Shown: positions 23,206 to 32,108 of the stretch, piece after piece
How positions within the stretch are numbered: the first letter of the stretch is position 1
How the letters are laid out: each line of letters starts with the position of its first letter
Assembly (NCBI GenBank): GCA_910579505.1
Contig: CAJTTZ010000003.1
Coordinates: 62,001 to 126,000 of the forward strand
Source of the DNA: an uncultured Lachnospiraceae bacterium
GTDB taxonomy: Bacteria > Bacillota > Clostridia > Lachnospirales > Lachnospiraceae
Length of the DNA stretch: 64,000 nucleotides
Direction: 5' to 3'
The notes under the pieces: model-generated
Told to the model about the DNA's origin: nothing
The model's database searches: none
Seen by the model: only the letters and a program-made list of their open reading frames with translations
Program-made: the position numbers and the translations under genes

Positions 23206-23239
23206 AAAGAGTGTCAGTAAATATAAACTGGCACTCTTT
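23206..23239 (+). other. Intra-operon hairpin between binding protein and ATPase
   Basis: AAAGAGTGTCAGT (23206-23218) can pair with ACTGGCACTCTTT (23227-23239), 13 pairs including one G-U, with an 8-base loop. It ends six bases before the AGGAGG site of the ATPase gene. Such hairpins commonly protect the abundant binding-protein message and reduce downstream expression. Confidence 0.55.
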
Positions 23240-23259
23240 ATCTTAGGAGGTGACTGGAG

Positions 23260-24744
23260 TTGGGTGAGAAATATTTGCTTGAAATGAAAGGAATCAGTAA
23301 ATCATTTCCGGGCGTAAAGGCGTTAAACAATGTAAATCTGGAGCTTCGCGCGGGAGAGGTGCACGCTCTTCTGGGGGAGAACGGCGCCGGCAAGTCCACC
23401 CTGATAAAGGTTCTCGGCGGTATCTATCATGCGGAGGAGGGCGAAATCTGGATTGAAGGCCAGAAGGTGAACATCGACGGTGTTGTATCTGCAAGAAACG
23501 CCGGTGTTTCCATTGTGCATCAGGAACTGGTGCTGGTCCCTTACATGACGGTTGCCGAGAATATTTTTCTCGGAAGGGAAGCGGGCAGTAAACTCAATAT
23601 CAAACGCAGGCAGATGACGGAGGAGGCGCAGAAGCTCCTCGACACCTATGAGATGCATATAGACGCGGACACACTGGTTGAGAAACTTACCATCGCCCAG
23701 CGGCAGATGGTGGAGATTGTGAAAGCTATTTCCTTTAATTCAAAGATACTGGTTATGGATGAGCCCACGTCTTCGATTTCAGATAAGGAAGTTGGATTTT
23801 TGTTTGATACCATGCGGGCTTTGACGAAGAAGGGCGTTGGCATCATCTATATTTCCCATAAAATGAGCGAGCTGGAGGAGATCTGTGACCGGGTTACGGT
23901 CATGCGTGACGGAGAGAGCGTCGGAACGAGAGTGGTAAAGGAGACGAGCAAGGATGACCTGATCGCCATGATGGTGGGCCGTGAGCTGACAAATTACTAT
24001 ACGAGAGATTTTCAGGAACCGGGAGAAGTGATACTGAAGGGCGAACATATTGCGGACGGAAAGATGGTGAAGGACGCAAGCTTCGAGCTGCACAGGGGCG
24101 AGATCATCGGTTTCGCAGGACTGGTGGGGGCAGGGAGAAGCGAAACCATGAAAGCGGTGTTCGGCCTGACGCCCGATAGGAAGGGCAGCGTGTATGTGGA
24201 GGGGCAGCCGGTACATATCAAGTCCCCGATAGATGCCTTGAAATATGGCATTGCGCTCGTACCTGAGAGCCGGAAGGAGGAAGGGCTCTATCTTGTGCAG
24301 GACGTGCAGTTTAATTCCACGATAGAGGTCCTGGGGCAGTTTATCAGAAACTTCCGCGTGGACTATAAGATGGAAGAGGAAATTACCCAGAAATATATTG
24401 ATATGATGGCGACCAAGACGCCGAGCCAGCAGCAGGTTATCGGAAACCTGTCCGGCGGAAACCAGCAGAAGGTGATGATCGGGAGATGGCTTGCCACAGA
24501 CCCGAAGATTCTGATTCTGGATGAGCCGACCAGGGGCGTGGATGTGGGAGCGAAGGCGGAGATCTATGCGATTATGAACGAGCTGGTGAAAAAGGGTATG
24601 TCGATTATTATGATATCCTCGGAAATGCCGGAGATCATCAATATGAGTGACCGCGTATACGTGATGAATGACGGCCGTGTAACAGGATGCCTCAGCCATG
24701 AGGACGTAACACAGGAAAAAATCATGCAGTTAGCGGCAAAGTAA
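23260..24744 (+). CDS. Sugar ABC transporter ATPase (RbsA/MglA type)
   Basis: A 494-residue protein with two fused nucleotide-binding domains. Domain 1 has Walker A GENGAGKSTLIK, signature region KLTIAQRQMVEI and Walker B ILVMDEPTSSIS. Domain 2 has a degenerate Walker A GLVGAGRSETMK, signature LSGGNQQKV and Walker B ILILDEPTRGVD. This pattern, with the second site altered, is typical of RbsA/MglA proteins. The start is TTG at 23260 with AGGAGG nine bases upstream; the next in-frame ATG is eight codons on and has a worse site. It powers the permease at 24764. Confidence 0.9.
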   Translation: MGEKYLLEMKGISKSFPGVKALNNVNLELRAGEVHALLGENGAGKSTLIKVLGGIYHAEEGEIWIEGQKVNIDGVVSARNAGVSIVHQELVLVPYMTVAENIFLGREAGSKLNIKRRQMTEEAQKLLDTYEMHIDADTLVEKLTIAQRQMVEIVKAISFNSKILVMDEPTSSISDKEVGFLFDTMRALTKKGVGIIYISHKMSELEEICDRVTVMRDGESVGTRVVKETSKDDLIAMMVGRELTNYYTRDFQEPGEVILKGEHIADGKMVKDASFELHRGEIIGFAGLVGAGRSETMKAVFGLTPDRKGSVYVEGQPVHIKSPIDALKYGIALVPESRKEEGLYLVQDVQFNSTIEVLGQFIRNFRVDYKMEEEITQKYIDMMATKTPSQQQVIGNLSGGNQQKVMIGRWLATDPKILILDEPTRGVDVGAKAEIYAIMNELVKKGMSIIMISSEMPEIINMSDRVYVMNDGRVTGCLSHEDVTQEKIMQLAAK

Positions 24745-24763
24745 GTGAGGAGGAGGTATCAAC

Positions 24764-25732
24764 ATGGTTAGATTTAAAAACGGAGTTGTCAAATATTTTA
24801 AAGACAATATCGGCATTATCATTGCGCTGTTGGCAATGTGTGTATTTCTGATTGTTTTCCCGACTACGAGGTCTACGTTCCTGACCCAGAAGAATATTTT
24901 CAATATTCTGCGTCAGAATGCGTCCAACCTGTTTCTCGCAACAGGAATGACGATGGTCATTATTCTTGGCGGCATCGACCTTTCGGTCGGTTCTGTCATC
25001 GCTCTGTCCGGATGTGTGGCGGCGGGGTGTGTGGTACATCTGGGTATGCCGGAGGCCTTTGCGTTTCTCATTGCAATCGGTATCGGCGCCCTGGTGGGAA
25101 TGGCGAACGGTCTTGTGATCTGTAAGACAAACATACCGCCGTTCATTGTTACGCTGGCATCTATGAACATCGTTAAGGGTATTGCGCTTGTATATACGCA
25201 GGGCGCGCCGATCCGCTGCATGACGGACGCCTTTAAGTTCCCGGGCGCGGGCTACGTAGGACCGGTGCCTACGCCGGTCATTCTGATGCTGATTATCTTT
25301 GTGATCGCGATCTTTCTCGTTAACCGCACGCACTTTGGACGTCATATCTACGCGGTGGGCGGCAATGCGCAGGCGGCGAGATTTTCGGGTATCAACGTGA
25401 GTAAGGTAAAATTCTGGGTACATACTTTTATAGGGATTATGGCAGGTATCGCAGGCGTTGTGGTGGCTTCCCGTCTGTATTCCGGCCAGCCTACGGCGGG
25501 CGACGGCGCAGAGATGGACGCAATCGCGGCGGTAGTTGTGGGCGGTACATCCATGAGCGGCGGTTCCGGGCGTCTCGGCGGCACGCTGATCGGCGTACTG
25601 ATTATCGGCGTCCTGAACAACGGGCTGAACCTGATGGGCGTGGATTCCAACTGGCAGTATATCGTCAAGGGATTCGTTATCCTGCTCGCGGTTTATGTGG
25701 ACTTTATCCGAAACAGAAAAGCGGGAAGATAA
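24764..25732 (+). CDS. Sugar ABC transporter permease (RbsC/XylH type)
   Basis: A 322-residue integral membrane protein with about nine hydrophobic segments. The family signature GMTMVIILGGIDLSVGSVIA lies after the second, and GGNAQAARFSGINV and GGTSMSGGSGRLGGTLIG mark the conserved cytoplasmic loop and late membrane part. It forms the channel for the sugar delivered by the lipoprotein at 22116. The GAGGAGGAGG site before the ATG is very strong. It is followed by a GC-rich hairpin. Confidence 0.9.
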   Translation: MVRFKNGVVKYFKDNIGIIIALLAMCVFLIVFPTTRSTFLTQKNIFNILRQNASNLFLATGMTMVIILGGIDLSVGSVIALSGCVAAGCVVHLGMPEAFAFLIAIGIGALVGMANGLVICKTNIPPFIVTLASMNIVKGIALVYTQGAPIRCMTDAFKFPGAGYVGPVPTPVILMLIIFVIAIFLVNRTHFGRHIYAVGGNAQAARFSGINVSKVKFWVHTFIGIMAGIAGVVVASRLYSGQPTAGDGAEMDAIAAVVVGGTSMSGGSGRLGGTLIGVLIIGVLNNGLNLMGVDSNWQYIVKGFVILLAVYVDFIRNRKAGR

Positions 25733-25747
25733 GAGAGACAAACGTGA

Positions 25748-25772
25748 ACTCGGGATACGGCGTATCCCGAGT
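25748..25772 (+). other. Perfect hairpin after the permease gene
   Basis: ACTCGGGATAC (25748-25758) and GTATCCCGAGT (25762-25772) form an 11-bp stem with a GGC loop. It lacks a full T-run, so it may only attenuate read-through into the sensory genes that follow. Confidence 0.6.
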
Positions 25773-25840
25773 CTGCTTTATGCACACGCCTACGCAGGGG
25801 AGTTGGCTGTGTAAAAGTGGATTCAGAAGGGAAAGCAAAA

Positions 25841-26785
25841 ATGAAACGGTGTGTATTGGCAGCGGGACTTGCATTTTTTATAATAGCTGTGATAGGATGT
25901 TCTTTCGTGGACAGGTCGGAGACAGTTGATAAGCCGCGTCTTTTCGGCGCTACCTATATGACCAGGAACAATCCTTTCTTCGACGTGTTAAACGATGCGA
26001 TTGCGCAGGTCGTGGAGGGCAACGGGGACATTCTGATTTCCAGGGATCCCTGTCAGGACCAGGAGAAGCAGAACGGACAGATTCAGGAGATGATCGACGA
26101 GGGCATTGGAGTGCTCTTCCTAAATCCGGTGGACTGGGAGCAGGTACGTCCGGCGCTGCTTGCCTGTAAGGAGGCAGGGGTGGTGGTCATCAATATCGAC
26201 ACGGTAGTCAAAGACAGGGAGTATGTGACCTCCATCATCGAGACGGACAACTATCAGGCGGGCGTGCTGTGCGCGCAGGATATGATGGAGCAGGTGGACG
26301 AGGCGGAGATTGTGGTGATCGACTGCCCCTGGCAGGCCTCGATCAGCAATCGGATTCAGGGGTTTTTGGATACCATTGACGGTGATGACAATTACCGCAT
26401 TGTCTATACGGGAACCGGCTACGGGGAACTGGAAGTCTCGGCAAAGGTCATGCAGGAGGTGCTGTCGGAGGGCGTTTCCTTCAATGTGGTGCTGGGCGGT
26501 AACGATCCGTCGGCGCTCGGTGCACTTGCCACGCTGCAGCAGCATCGGAGAGAGGACGGGGTGCTGATCTACGGCATAGACGGTTCGCCCGACTTTAAGG
26601 CGATGTTAAAGCTGGGCTATGTGACGGGGACAAGCGCGCAGAGCCCGGAAACCATCGGCAGGGTGGCGGCGGAGATCGCTTACAAGTATTTAAACGGGGA
26701 GGAAGTGCCTGAGTATCTTGGCATTGAGCCTTACATGATCACCGGGGAAAATCTGGATCAGTATGAGGTGAATGGCTGGCAGTAG
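25841..26785 (+). CDS. Second sugar-binding lipoprotein, likely sensory
   Basis: A 314-residue RbsB-like protein with a lipobox VIGC (Cys20). The fold matches the protein at 22116 point for point (FGATYMTRNNPFFDVLNDAI, FLNPVDWEQVRPALLAC, VLGGNDPSALGALATL, YGIDGSPDFKAMLKLG), and both end with NGWQ/DGWQ. It lacks the Ala-rich linker and stands outside the transporter genes, 9 bases before a histidine kinase. I infer that it binds the same or a related sugar and signals to the kinase. The start is the ATG at 25841; the in-frame GTG 24 bases earlier is less likely because the AAGGGAAAG site fits the ATG. Confidence 0.82.
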   Translation: MKRCVLAAGLAFFIIAVIGCSFVDRSETVDKPRLFGATYMTRNNPFFDVLNDAIAQVVEGNGDILISRDPCQDQEKQNGQIQEMIDEGIGVLFLNPVDWEQVRPALLACKEAGVVVINIDTVVKDREYVTSIIETDNYQAGVLCAQDMMEQVDEAEIVVIDCPWQASISNRIQGFLDTIDGDDNYRIVYTGTGYGELEVSAKVMQEVLSEGVSFNVVLGGNDPSALGALATLQQHRREDGVLIYGIDGSPDFKAMLKLGYVTGTSAQSPETIGRVAAEIAYKYLNGEEVPEYLGIEPYMITGENLDQYEVNGWQ

Positions 26786-26794
26786 GGGAAGGCT

Positions 26795-28105
26795 ATGGGC
26801 GTAAAAAAGGAATATTACACGGATATGTTTCAGTGGGCAATGCTCGCGATTAACGGCATTGCGGTAGCATTTTTATGTACTTTCATCTATGTGACGACGA
26901 ACCGTATCAGGGCGAATTATGATGCCAGGGATTTTCTGGGCGGTGTGATGACGATACCTGACAATCCCAGAACCAATCTGTGGCTCTGTCTCGTTCTGCT
27001 CGGTCTTCTCATGGTCAATTTTGTATTCCGGCATTTTTTGCAGATGAGAAACGGCAGGGGAGGCGCGGTTTCCCTCGTGGCGGAGCTTCTGATCTGCGTG
27101 GTGATCATCTACCGGCTGGACTTTAACTACAACGGGCTTCTGCTCCTCGTGTTCGCGAACGTGATCGCCTATGTCAAGGACAGCAAGGCGAAGATGGCTT
27201 TCCTGCTGCTTGCCATCGTCGGTTACCTTCTGGCAGACTATGAGCTTCTGTCCATTTACATGCCGCTCTTTAACATGTCGGACTATGTGAGCTACTATAC
27301 GTTTACGAGCCAGCAGTGGCTTTTCTGTATCTGGAATACGATGATTTCCTTGAATATTATTCTGTTCGTGGGCTATTGCTTTTCGGTGATCAATCTGCAG
27401 CGGGGCACGATTGAAGAAGTAAACGTGCTTTACCATGAGCTGCAGAATGCAAACGAGCAGCTTTCGGAGTATGCCGACATGGCGGAAAAGATGGCGCAGA
27501 CCAATGAGAGAAACCGCCTTGCGAGGGAAATCCACGATACGCTTGGGCACAGCCTGACGGGGATTATCGCCGGGCTGGACGCCTGTCTGGCGCTTGTGGA
27601 CGTGGCGCCGCAGGAGGTGAAGAAACAGCTTAAACTGCTGGCGGATGTGAGCCGGGACGGCATGAAGGATGTACGCCGGTCTGTCAGCGAGCTGCGGCCC
27701 GACGAGATGGAGCGGCTTTCCCTGAATGCCTCCATCCGCAAGATGGTGACCGATATGGGAAAGGTGTCCGATACCCAGATTTACTTTGACGCGGGCGGGG
27801 AAAAGCTGGAGTTCGGCGAGGATGAAGAGAATATCATCTACCGCGTGATTCAGGAAAGTATCACCAACGCAGTCCGCCACGGACACGCGGGACAGATCTG
27901 GGTTACGCTGAAACGGATAGACGGGGAGGTGCTGTTAGAGGTCAGGGACGACGGCATCGGCTGCAAGGAGCTGAAGAGCGGGTTTGGAACCAGACATATG
28001 AAGGAGAGAATAGAAATGCTCGGCGGCACGGTCAGCTTTGACGGGCAAAAAGGCTTTAAGGTGACTGCGCACATACCGATTCGTTGGGGGGAGAGTTATG
28101 ATTAA
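26795..28105 (+). CDS. Membrane histidine kinase, NarX/DesK-like (HisKA_3)
   Basis: A 436-residue sensor kinase. The N-terminal half has several hydrophobic segments: one after a short extracellular loop at about residues 10-30, then a cluster from about 65 to 205. A coiled linker leads to HisKA_3, NERNRLAREIHDTLGHSLTG with the phospho-accepting His247. The ATPase domain has the N-box IQESITNAVRHGHA, then DDGIGC and GFGTRHMKERIEMLGG. The loops are small, so a separate lipoprotein may detect the ligand; the neighbouring gene supplies one. The stop overlaps the response regulator start by 8 bases. Confidence 0.9.
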   Translation: MGVKKEYYTDMFQWAMLAINGIAVAFLCTFIYVTTNRIRANYDARDFLGGVMTIPDNPRTNLWLCLVLLGLLMVNFVFRHFLQMRNGRGGAVSLVAELLICVVIIYRLDFNYNGLLLLVFANVIAYVKDSKAKMAFLLLAIVGYLLADYELLSIYMPLFNMSDYVSYYTFTSQQWLFCIWNTMISLNIILFVGYCFSVINLQRGTIEEVNVLYHELQNANEQLSEYADMAEKMAQTNERNRLAREIHDTLGHSLTGIIAGLDACLALVDVAPQEVKKQLKLLADVSRDGMKDVRRSVSELRPDEMERLSLNASIRKMVTDMGKVSDTQIYFDAGGEKLEFGEDEENIIYRVIQESITNAVRHGHAGQIWVTLKRIDGEVLLEVRDDGIGCKELKSGFGTRHMKERIEMLGGTVSFDGQKGFKVTAHIPIRWGESYD

Positions 28106-28775
28106 AGTATTGGTGGCGGACGATCAGGAGCTGATCCGCCAGAGTCTGCAGATTGTACTAAACAGCAAGGAGGGCATAGAGGTCTGCGACGTGGCGACGG
28201 ACGGACAGGAAGTGATCCAGTGCGTGCGCCGTCAGAAGCCAGACGTGATACTGATGGATATCCGTATGCCCAAGATGGACGGCGTGCAGTGTACGAAGAT
28301 CATCAAGGAAAACTACCCGCAGATTAAAATTATCATCCTGACTACCTTTGACGACGACGAGTACGTCTACAACGCGTTGAAGTACGGCGCAAGCGGATAT
28401 CTCCTAAAAGGCGTTTCCATGGATGAGCTGGAAAGCGCCGTGAGAACCGTGTACAGCGGGCGCGCCATGATTAATCCCGATATCGCGGCGAAGGTGCTGA
28501 CCCTGTTTTCCAAGATGGCCCGTGCCGATTACACCATTCAGGTGGGGAAAAGGGGCATGGAGGAACTGACGAAGACCGAGTGGAAAATTATCGAGCAGGT
28601 TGGGACGGGTGCGGCAAACAAGGAGATTGCGGAGACGCTTAAGCTGTCGGACGGCACCGTGCGCAACTACCTGAGTACGATCTTAAATAAACTGGAACTG
28701 CGTGACCGCACCCAGCTTGCGATCTGGGCGGTACAGACAAACATTGCCCCCTATTTGAAGGATGAAGAGTCATGA
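28098..28775 (+). CDS. NarL/LuxR-family response regulator
   Basis: A 225-residue regulator. The receiver domain has the acidic pair DDQ at residues 8-9, the phospho-acceptor Asp54 in ILMDIRMPKMDG, TTF (Thr near residue 82) and the Lys in LLKG. A LuxR-type HTH (LTKTEWKIIEQVGTGAANKE, then IAETLKLSDGTVRNYLS) is at residues 155-215. It overlaps the kinase gene and is its obvious partner. Dyads upstream of 22116 are candidate binding sites. Confidence 0.92.
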   Translation: MIKVLVADDQELIRQSLQIVLNSKEGIEVCDVATDGQEVIQCVRRQKPDVILMDIRMPKMDGVQCTKIIKENYPQIKIIILTTFDDDEYVYNALKYGASGYLLKGVSMDELESAVRTVYSGRAMINPDIAAKVLTLFSKMARADYTIQVGKRGMEELTKTEWKIIEQVGTGAANKEIAETLKLSDGTVRNYLSTILNKLELRDRTQLAIWAVQTNIAPYLKDEES

Positions 28776-30088
28776 AACTGCTGCATCATAAAAAGTGCAT
28801 AGGCATTGCCGCAATTTTCCCAGCCCTGCTCCTTGCGGGCGGGCTCTATTATGCAAAAACGCGCCCTGTGGTGCTGGAGTTCGGGATGTTTACCGGGAGC
28901 AACTGGAATGTGGCTAATGCCAACAGTTTTGCGATTATTGATCAGGCGATTGCCCGTTTTGAGGAGGAGCACCCGGGCGTGAAGGTGCACTACTACAGCG
29001 GCGTGCCAAGGGAAGAGTACTCTGAGTGGCTGTCCAGAAAAATCTTGGCGGGAGAGGAGCCGGACGTCTTTATGGTGCTTGGAAGCGATTTTGACCAGTT
29101 TTCATCCATAGGCATTATGAAAAACCTGGATGAGCTGATCGAGCAGGACACATCCTTTGACGAGGAGAAGTATTTCCAGAGCGCCTTAAGCACGGGCAAG
29201 TACGGGAATGCCCAGTATGCCCTGCCCTACGAGACGGTGCCCACTTTAATGTTTGTGAACCAGACGCTTCTTACGAAGGAGGGCATAGAGATTCCTGACA
29301 CGGATTGGAACTGGGAGGAGATGTACGATATCTGCCGTCTTGTCACAAAAGATCTGGATGGGGACGGCATTCTGGATCAGTTTGGGATTTGCAACTACGA
29401 CTGGCTGGACGCGGTCTACTCCAACGGCGGGGAAATCTTTCAGAGCAACGGAAAAACCTGTTATCTGGCGGAGGACAGCGTGATCGAATCGGTGAAGTAC
29501 ATCCGCCAGCTGAATGAGCTGTACCGCGGGCAAAAGGTGGCGCAGGAGGATTTTAACGGCGGCAACGTGGCGTTTATGCCGCTGACTTTTGCGGAGTACC
29601 GCACCTATAAGACTTATCCCTACAAGATTAAGAGGTACGCCAACTTCAAATGGGACTGTATCACGATGCCTGCGGGCATGGAGGGCGGCAATGTATCCCA
29701 GGTCGATACGCTGCTCATGGGGATCAGCGCCAACACACGCAAGGAGGAGCTTGCGTGGGAATTTTTAAAACTGCTCACCTATGACGAGAAAATCCAGACA
29801 CAGATCTTTTCCCACTCGCAGGGGGCTTCGGTGCTGCGGGCGGTGACACAGTCCGCGGAGATGGAGGAGATCGTGCAGGCGGAGATGGAGGAGGGCGAGA
29901 CGGTGATCAGCGGTAAACTTCTCAGTCAGGTAATCGAGGAGGGCTACACCGCGCCTCAGTTCAAAAAGTATGAGCAGGCGCTTGCGCTTTCCGACAGCGA
30001 GATCGGCGAAATCCTGCAAAACGACAAGACCATAGACAGCAATATGAAAATTTTACAGCGGACGATCAACAGTTATTTACAGCAGTAG
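28772..30088 (+). CDS. Extracellular solute-binding protein, family 1, membrane-anchored
   Basis: A 438-residue MalE/UgpB-type binding protein. The N-terminus has a hydrophobic helix (about residues 9-26) without a lipobox Cys, so it is probably held by an uncleaved anchor. The mature part begins VVLEFGMFTGSNWNVANANS and contains EPDVFMVLGSDFDQFSSIG and YEQALALSDSEI-like late helices. Start and stop of the response regulator overlap (ATGA at 28772), so it belongs to the sensory operon. No permease partner is present. A sensory or accessory role is more likely than transport. Ligand unknown. Confidence 0.8.
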   Translation: MKLLHHKKCIGIAAIFPALLLAGGLYYAKTRPVVLEFGMFTGSNWNVANANSFAIIDQAIARFEEEHPGVKVHYYSGVPREEYSEWLSRKILAGEEPDVFMVLGSDFDQFSSIGIMKNLDELIEQDTSFDEEKYFQSALSTGKYGNAQYALPYETVPTLMFVNQTLLTKEGIEIPDTDWNWEEMYDICRLVTKDLDGDGILDQFGICNYDWLDAVYSNGGEIFQSNGKTCYLAEDSVIESVKYIRQLNELYRGQKVAQEDFNGGNVAFMPLTFAEYRTYKTYPYKIKRYANFKWDCITMPAGMEGGNVSQVDTLLMGISANTRKEELAWEFLKLLTYDEKIQTQIFSHSQGASVLRAVTQSAEMEEIVQAEMEEGETVISGKLLSQVIEEGYTAPQFKKYEQALALSDSEIGEILQNDKTIDSNMKILQRTINSYLQQ

Positions 30089-30091
30089 GGT

Positions 30092-30125
30092 TTGCGCGTT
30101 GGATTAAGATGTGGTACACTGTACC
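30092..30125 (+). promoter_or_regulatory. Promoter with dyad over the -10
   Basis: TTGCGC (30092-30097), a 17-base spacer and TACACT (30115-30120). The dyad GGTAC-ACT-GTACC (30113-30125) covers the -10, so a repressor could sit there. It serves the DUF5722 gene. Confidence 0.5.
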
Positions 30126-30195
30126 CAATGAGCAGTGCGATTGTATCAGAATCGAGAAAACTGCAGAGTAAATTTAAGGGGATTGGGAGAATCAT

Positions 30196-31839
30196 ATGAA
30201 AGCGTGCAAAAGAAAAATTGTTAAATCATGGAAGGTTTTTGCGGCATTTCTGCTGTTGACCATATCGGTCATAGTATGTGGAAAAAGCGTACAGGCGGCG
30301 GGACGGCCGGTCTCCATCAGCTCCTGCCAGATTGTGGGAGGAAATGTGAACTGTACGCTGAAAGCGTCGAGCGTTCCGTCAGGCGATGACGGTAAATATT
30401 ATATTTATGCGAACGAGGTTTATCAGGACGGGCCCGTGGGAACGGTGGCCGCCACTGTGGATGCGGGGACTTTAGTGACAGCGTCTTTTCCTCTGAACCA
30501 TAATACGCCGGATTCCAACCTGAGCCGGAAGTTTCTGGTGGCGGTGAAACAGGGCGGACAGATGGTACAGGTCAGCGACGAGCATTATATCACGAACCCG
30601 GAGGCTGTCGCAGCGTTTACCACGGGGCGTATGAACCGGGGAATCAAAGGCATTCTGCCGGAGGTTTCTGCGATTGCCAGCGGAGAGCTGAAAGATCTCG
30701 GCGTGCAGCAGGTGGTTTACAATATTTATCTCGATGAAATTTGCGCGGCGCCCGGGGAGGCCGGGACGATTCCTTTTGCATACAACGGACAGACTTACTA
30801 TTTCAGCAATGGCCGGATTACCCACTATGACCAGATGGTGAAGGGTTTTAACAATCAGGGTATGCAGGTGACCATGGTACTTTTAAACAGAGGCGGAACC
30901 GCGGGATCACAGGATCTGGTGCATCCGCAGGCAACAGGCGCGGAGTGCCCCAGTTATGCGCTGAATGTGGAGGAGAGCACAGGCGTGAATCACCTGAAAG
31001 CAGTGTGTGCTTTTCTGGGGCAGCGTTATTCCGGGGCGACCGGGAACGGACAGATTGACAACTGGATTCTGGGCAACGAGGTCAACGCCAGAACTTCCTG
31101 GTGGTATATGGACTCGAGCAGTCTTGACGTGAATGTGAGCGCTTATGTGAAGGCTTTCCGTATTTTCTACAACGAGCTGAAGGCTATGAACGCCAATGTG
31201 CAGGTGTACAACTCCATTGACCAGGAGTGGGGGAGAAAGTCCAATCCCGGAAGTTTTCTGGCAAAAGATTATCTCGATCAGTTTAACTATTATATCAACC
31301 GGGAGGGGAATATCGACTGGGGGCTGTCCTATCACCCTTACAATTCGCCGCTCTATGATCCTTACGCATGGAATGGGCCGGCGGTATGGGTGAAGCAGAG
31401 TGTTTCCACCCCCTATATCACCATGCAGAACATTGACGTGCTGATTGATTATATGCATCAGGGGAAATTTTTGAATCCTGCGGGGCAGGTGCGCAGTATT
31501 TCGCTGGCGGAGATCGGCTTTACTTCCTATTTTGGGGATGAAAAGCAGGAAGCATCGGTGGCTTACGGTTATCTGAAGGCGGCTTCCCTGCCGGATGTGG
31601 ACGCATTTATGCTCTTCCGGTTTAAGGACGACGCGCACGAGATGGAGAGCAAGCTGAGTCTGGGTCTCACGAATCTGGACGGCAGTCACAAGCCTGCCTA
31701 CGATATTTACAGGCAGCTCGGCACGGCTAATGAGGGCGCTGCCAAGGCGCGCGCATCGGAGATTATCGGTATGGACATCGACCAGATGATCCGGGATAAT
31801 ATCGTCTGGACACGCGGTGGCGACGGGGTTGTGCAGTAG
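30196..31839 (+). CDS. Secreted DUF5722 TIM-barrel protein
   Basis: A 547-residue protein with a Sec signal peptide (cleavage near residue 35 after VQA). An Ig-like strand-rich N-domain (about 40-130) is followed by a large domain of the DUF5722 type. The large domain shows features of GH-A clan barrels: WILGNEVNARTSWWY (Asn-Glu at a strand end, the usual acid/base place) and SLAEIGFTSYFG (a second Glu at a late strand, the usual nucleophile place), plus GLSYHPYNSPLYDP. It is probably a surface or secreted glycan hydrolase, but no substrate is known. Own promoter, TAAGGGG site, terminator after the stop. Confidence 0.75.
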   Translation: MKACKRKIVKSWKVFAAFLLLTISVIVCGKSVQAAGRPVSISSCQIVGGNVNCTLKASSVPSGDDGKYYIYANEVYQDGPVGTVAATVDAGTLVTASFPLNHNTPDSNLSRKFLVAVKQGGQMVQVSDEHYITNPEAVAAFTTGRMNRGIKGILPEVSAIASGELKDLGVQQVVYNIYLDEICAAPGEAGTIPFAYNGQTYYFSNGRITHYDQMVKGFNNQGMQVTMVLLNRGGTAGSQDLVHPQATGAECPSYALNVEESTGVNHLKAVCAFLGQRYSGATGNGQIDNWILGNEVNARTSWWYMDSSSLDVNVSAYVKAFRIFYNELKAMNANVQVYNSIDQEWGRKSNPGSFLAKDYLDQFNYYINREGNIDWGLSYHPYNSPLYDPYAWNGPAVWVKQSVSTPYITMQNIDVLIDYMHQGKFLNPAGQVRSISLAEIGFTSYFGDEKQEASVAYGYLKAASLPDVDAFMLFRFKDDAHEMESKLSLGLTNLDGSHKPAYDIYRQLGTANEGAAKARASEIIGMDIDQMIRDNIVWTRGGDGVVQ

Positions 31840-31856
31840 AAGAAAGAAAAGAGAAG

Positions 31857-31892
31857 AAAGCCAGTGTCTCCGAAATGGATGCACTGGCTTTT
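31857..31892 (+). terminator. Rho-independent terminator after DUF5722 gene
   Basis: AAAGCCAGTG (31857-31866) pairs with CACTGGCTTT (31882-31891), followed by a short T-rich stretch. Confidence 0.7.
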
Positions 31893-31907
31893 ATATGGTC
31901 CGGCTGG

Positions 31908-32108
31908 TCAGATATCCAGCTCGGGAGGAACGTCCAGTTCATGGGGAACGGGCGTTCCGTTTTTCTTTCTCTGGCGCACGCACTCTGTCAGCAGATACTC
32001 AATCTGCCCATTCACTGATCGAAAGTCATCTTCCGCCCAGGCAGCGATGGCGTTATAGAGCTTGGCGGACAGACGCAGCGGCACCTGTTTCTTGCCGTTG
32101 TCCCCCAT
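31908..32108 (-). CDS. Arc-like ribbon-helix-helix protein
   Basis: A 66-residue protein with an RHH core: a strand KKQVPLRLSAKLYNAIAAWA, then the second helix SVNGQIEYLLTECVRQRKK. A Pro-rich acidic tail follows (PVPHELDVPPELDI). Its ATG directly follows the stop codon of the SPFH gene (TAG-ATG with no spacing), so translation is coupled. Such proteins bind DNA as dimers and often autoregulate. Two tandem TGATATCA boxes in the operon promoter are fitting targets. Confidence 0.75.
   Translation of the reverse strand: MGDNGKKQVPLRLSAKLYNAIAAWAEDDFRSVNGQIEYLLTECVRQRKKNGTPVPHELDVPPELDI

Noticed and set aside
24722..25741. 339-codon open frame antisense to the sugar permease
   Set aside because: Composition (His, Arg, Asn rich) and complete overlap with a well-supported permease mark it as a shadow.
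26873..27886. 337-codon open frame antisense to the histidine kinase
   Set aside because: Same reason: full overlap with a gene carrying all kinase motifs, no ribosome site.
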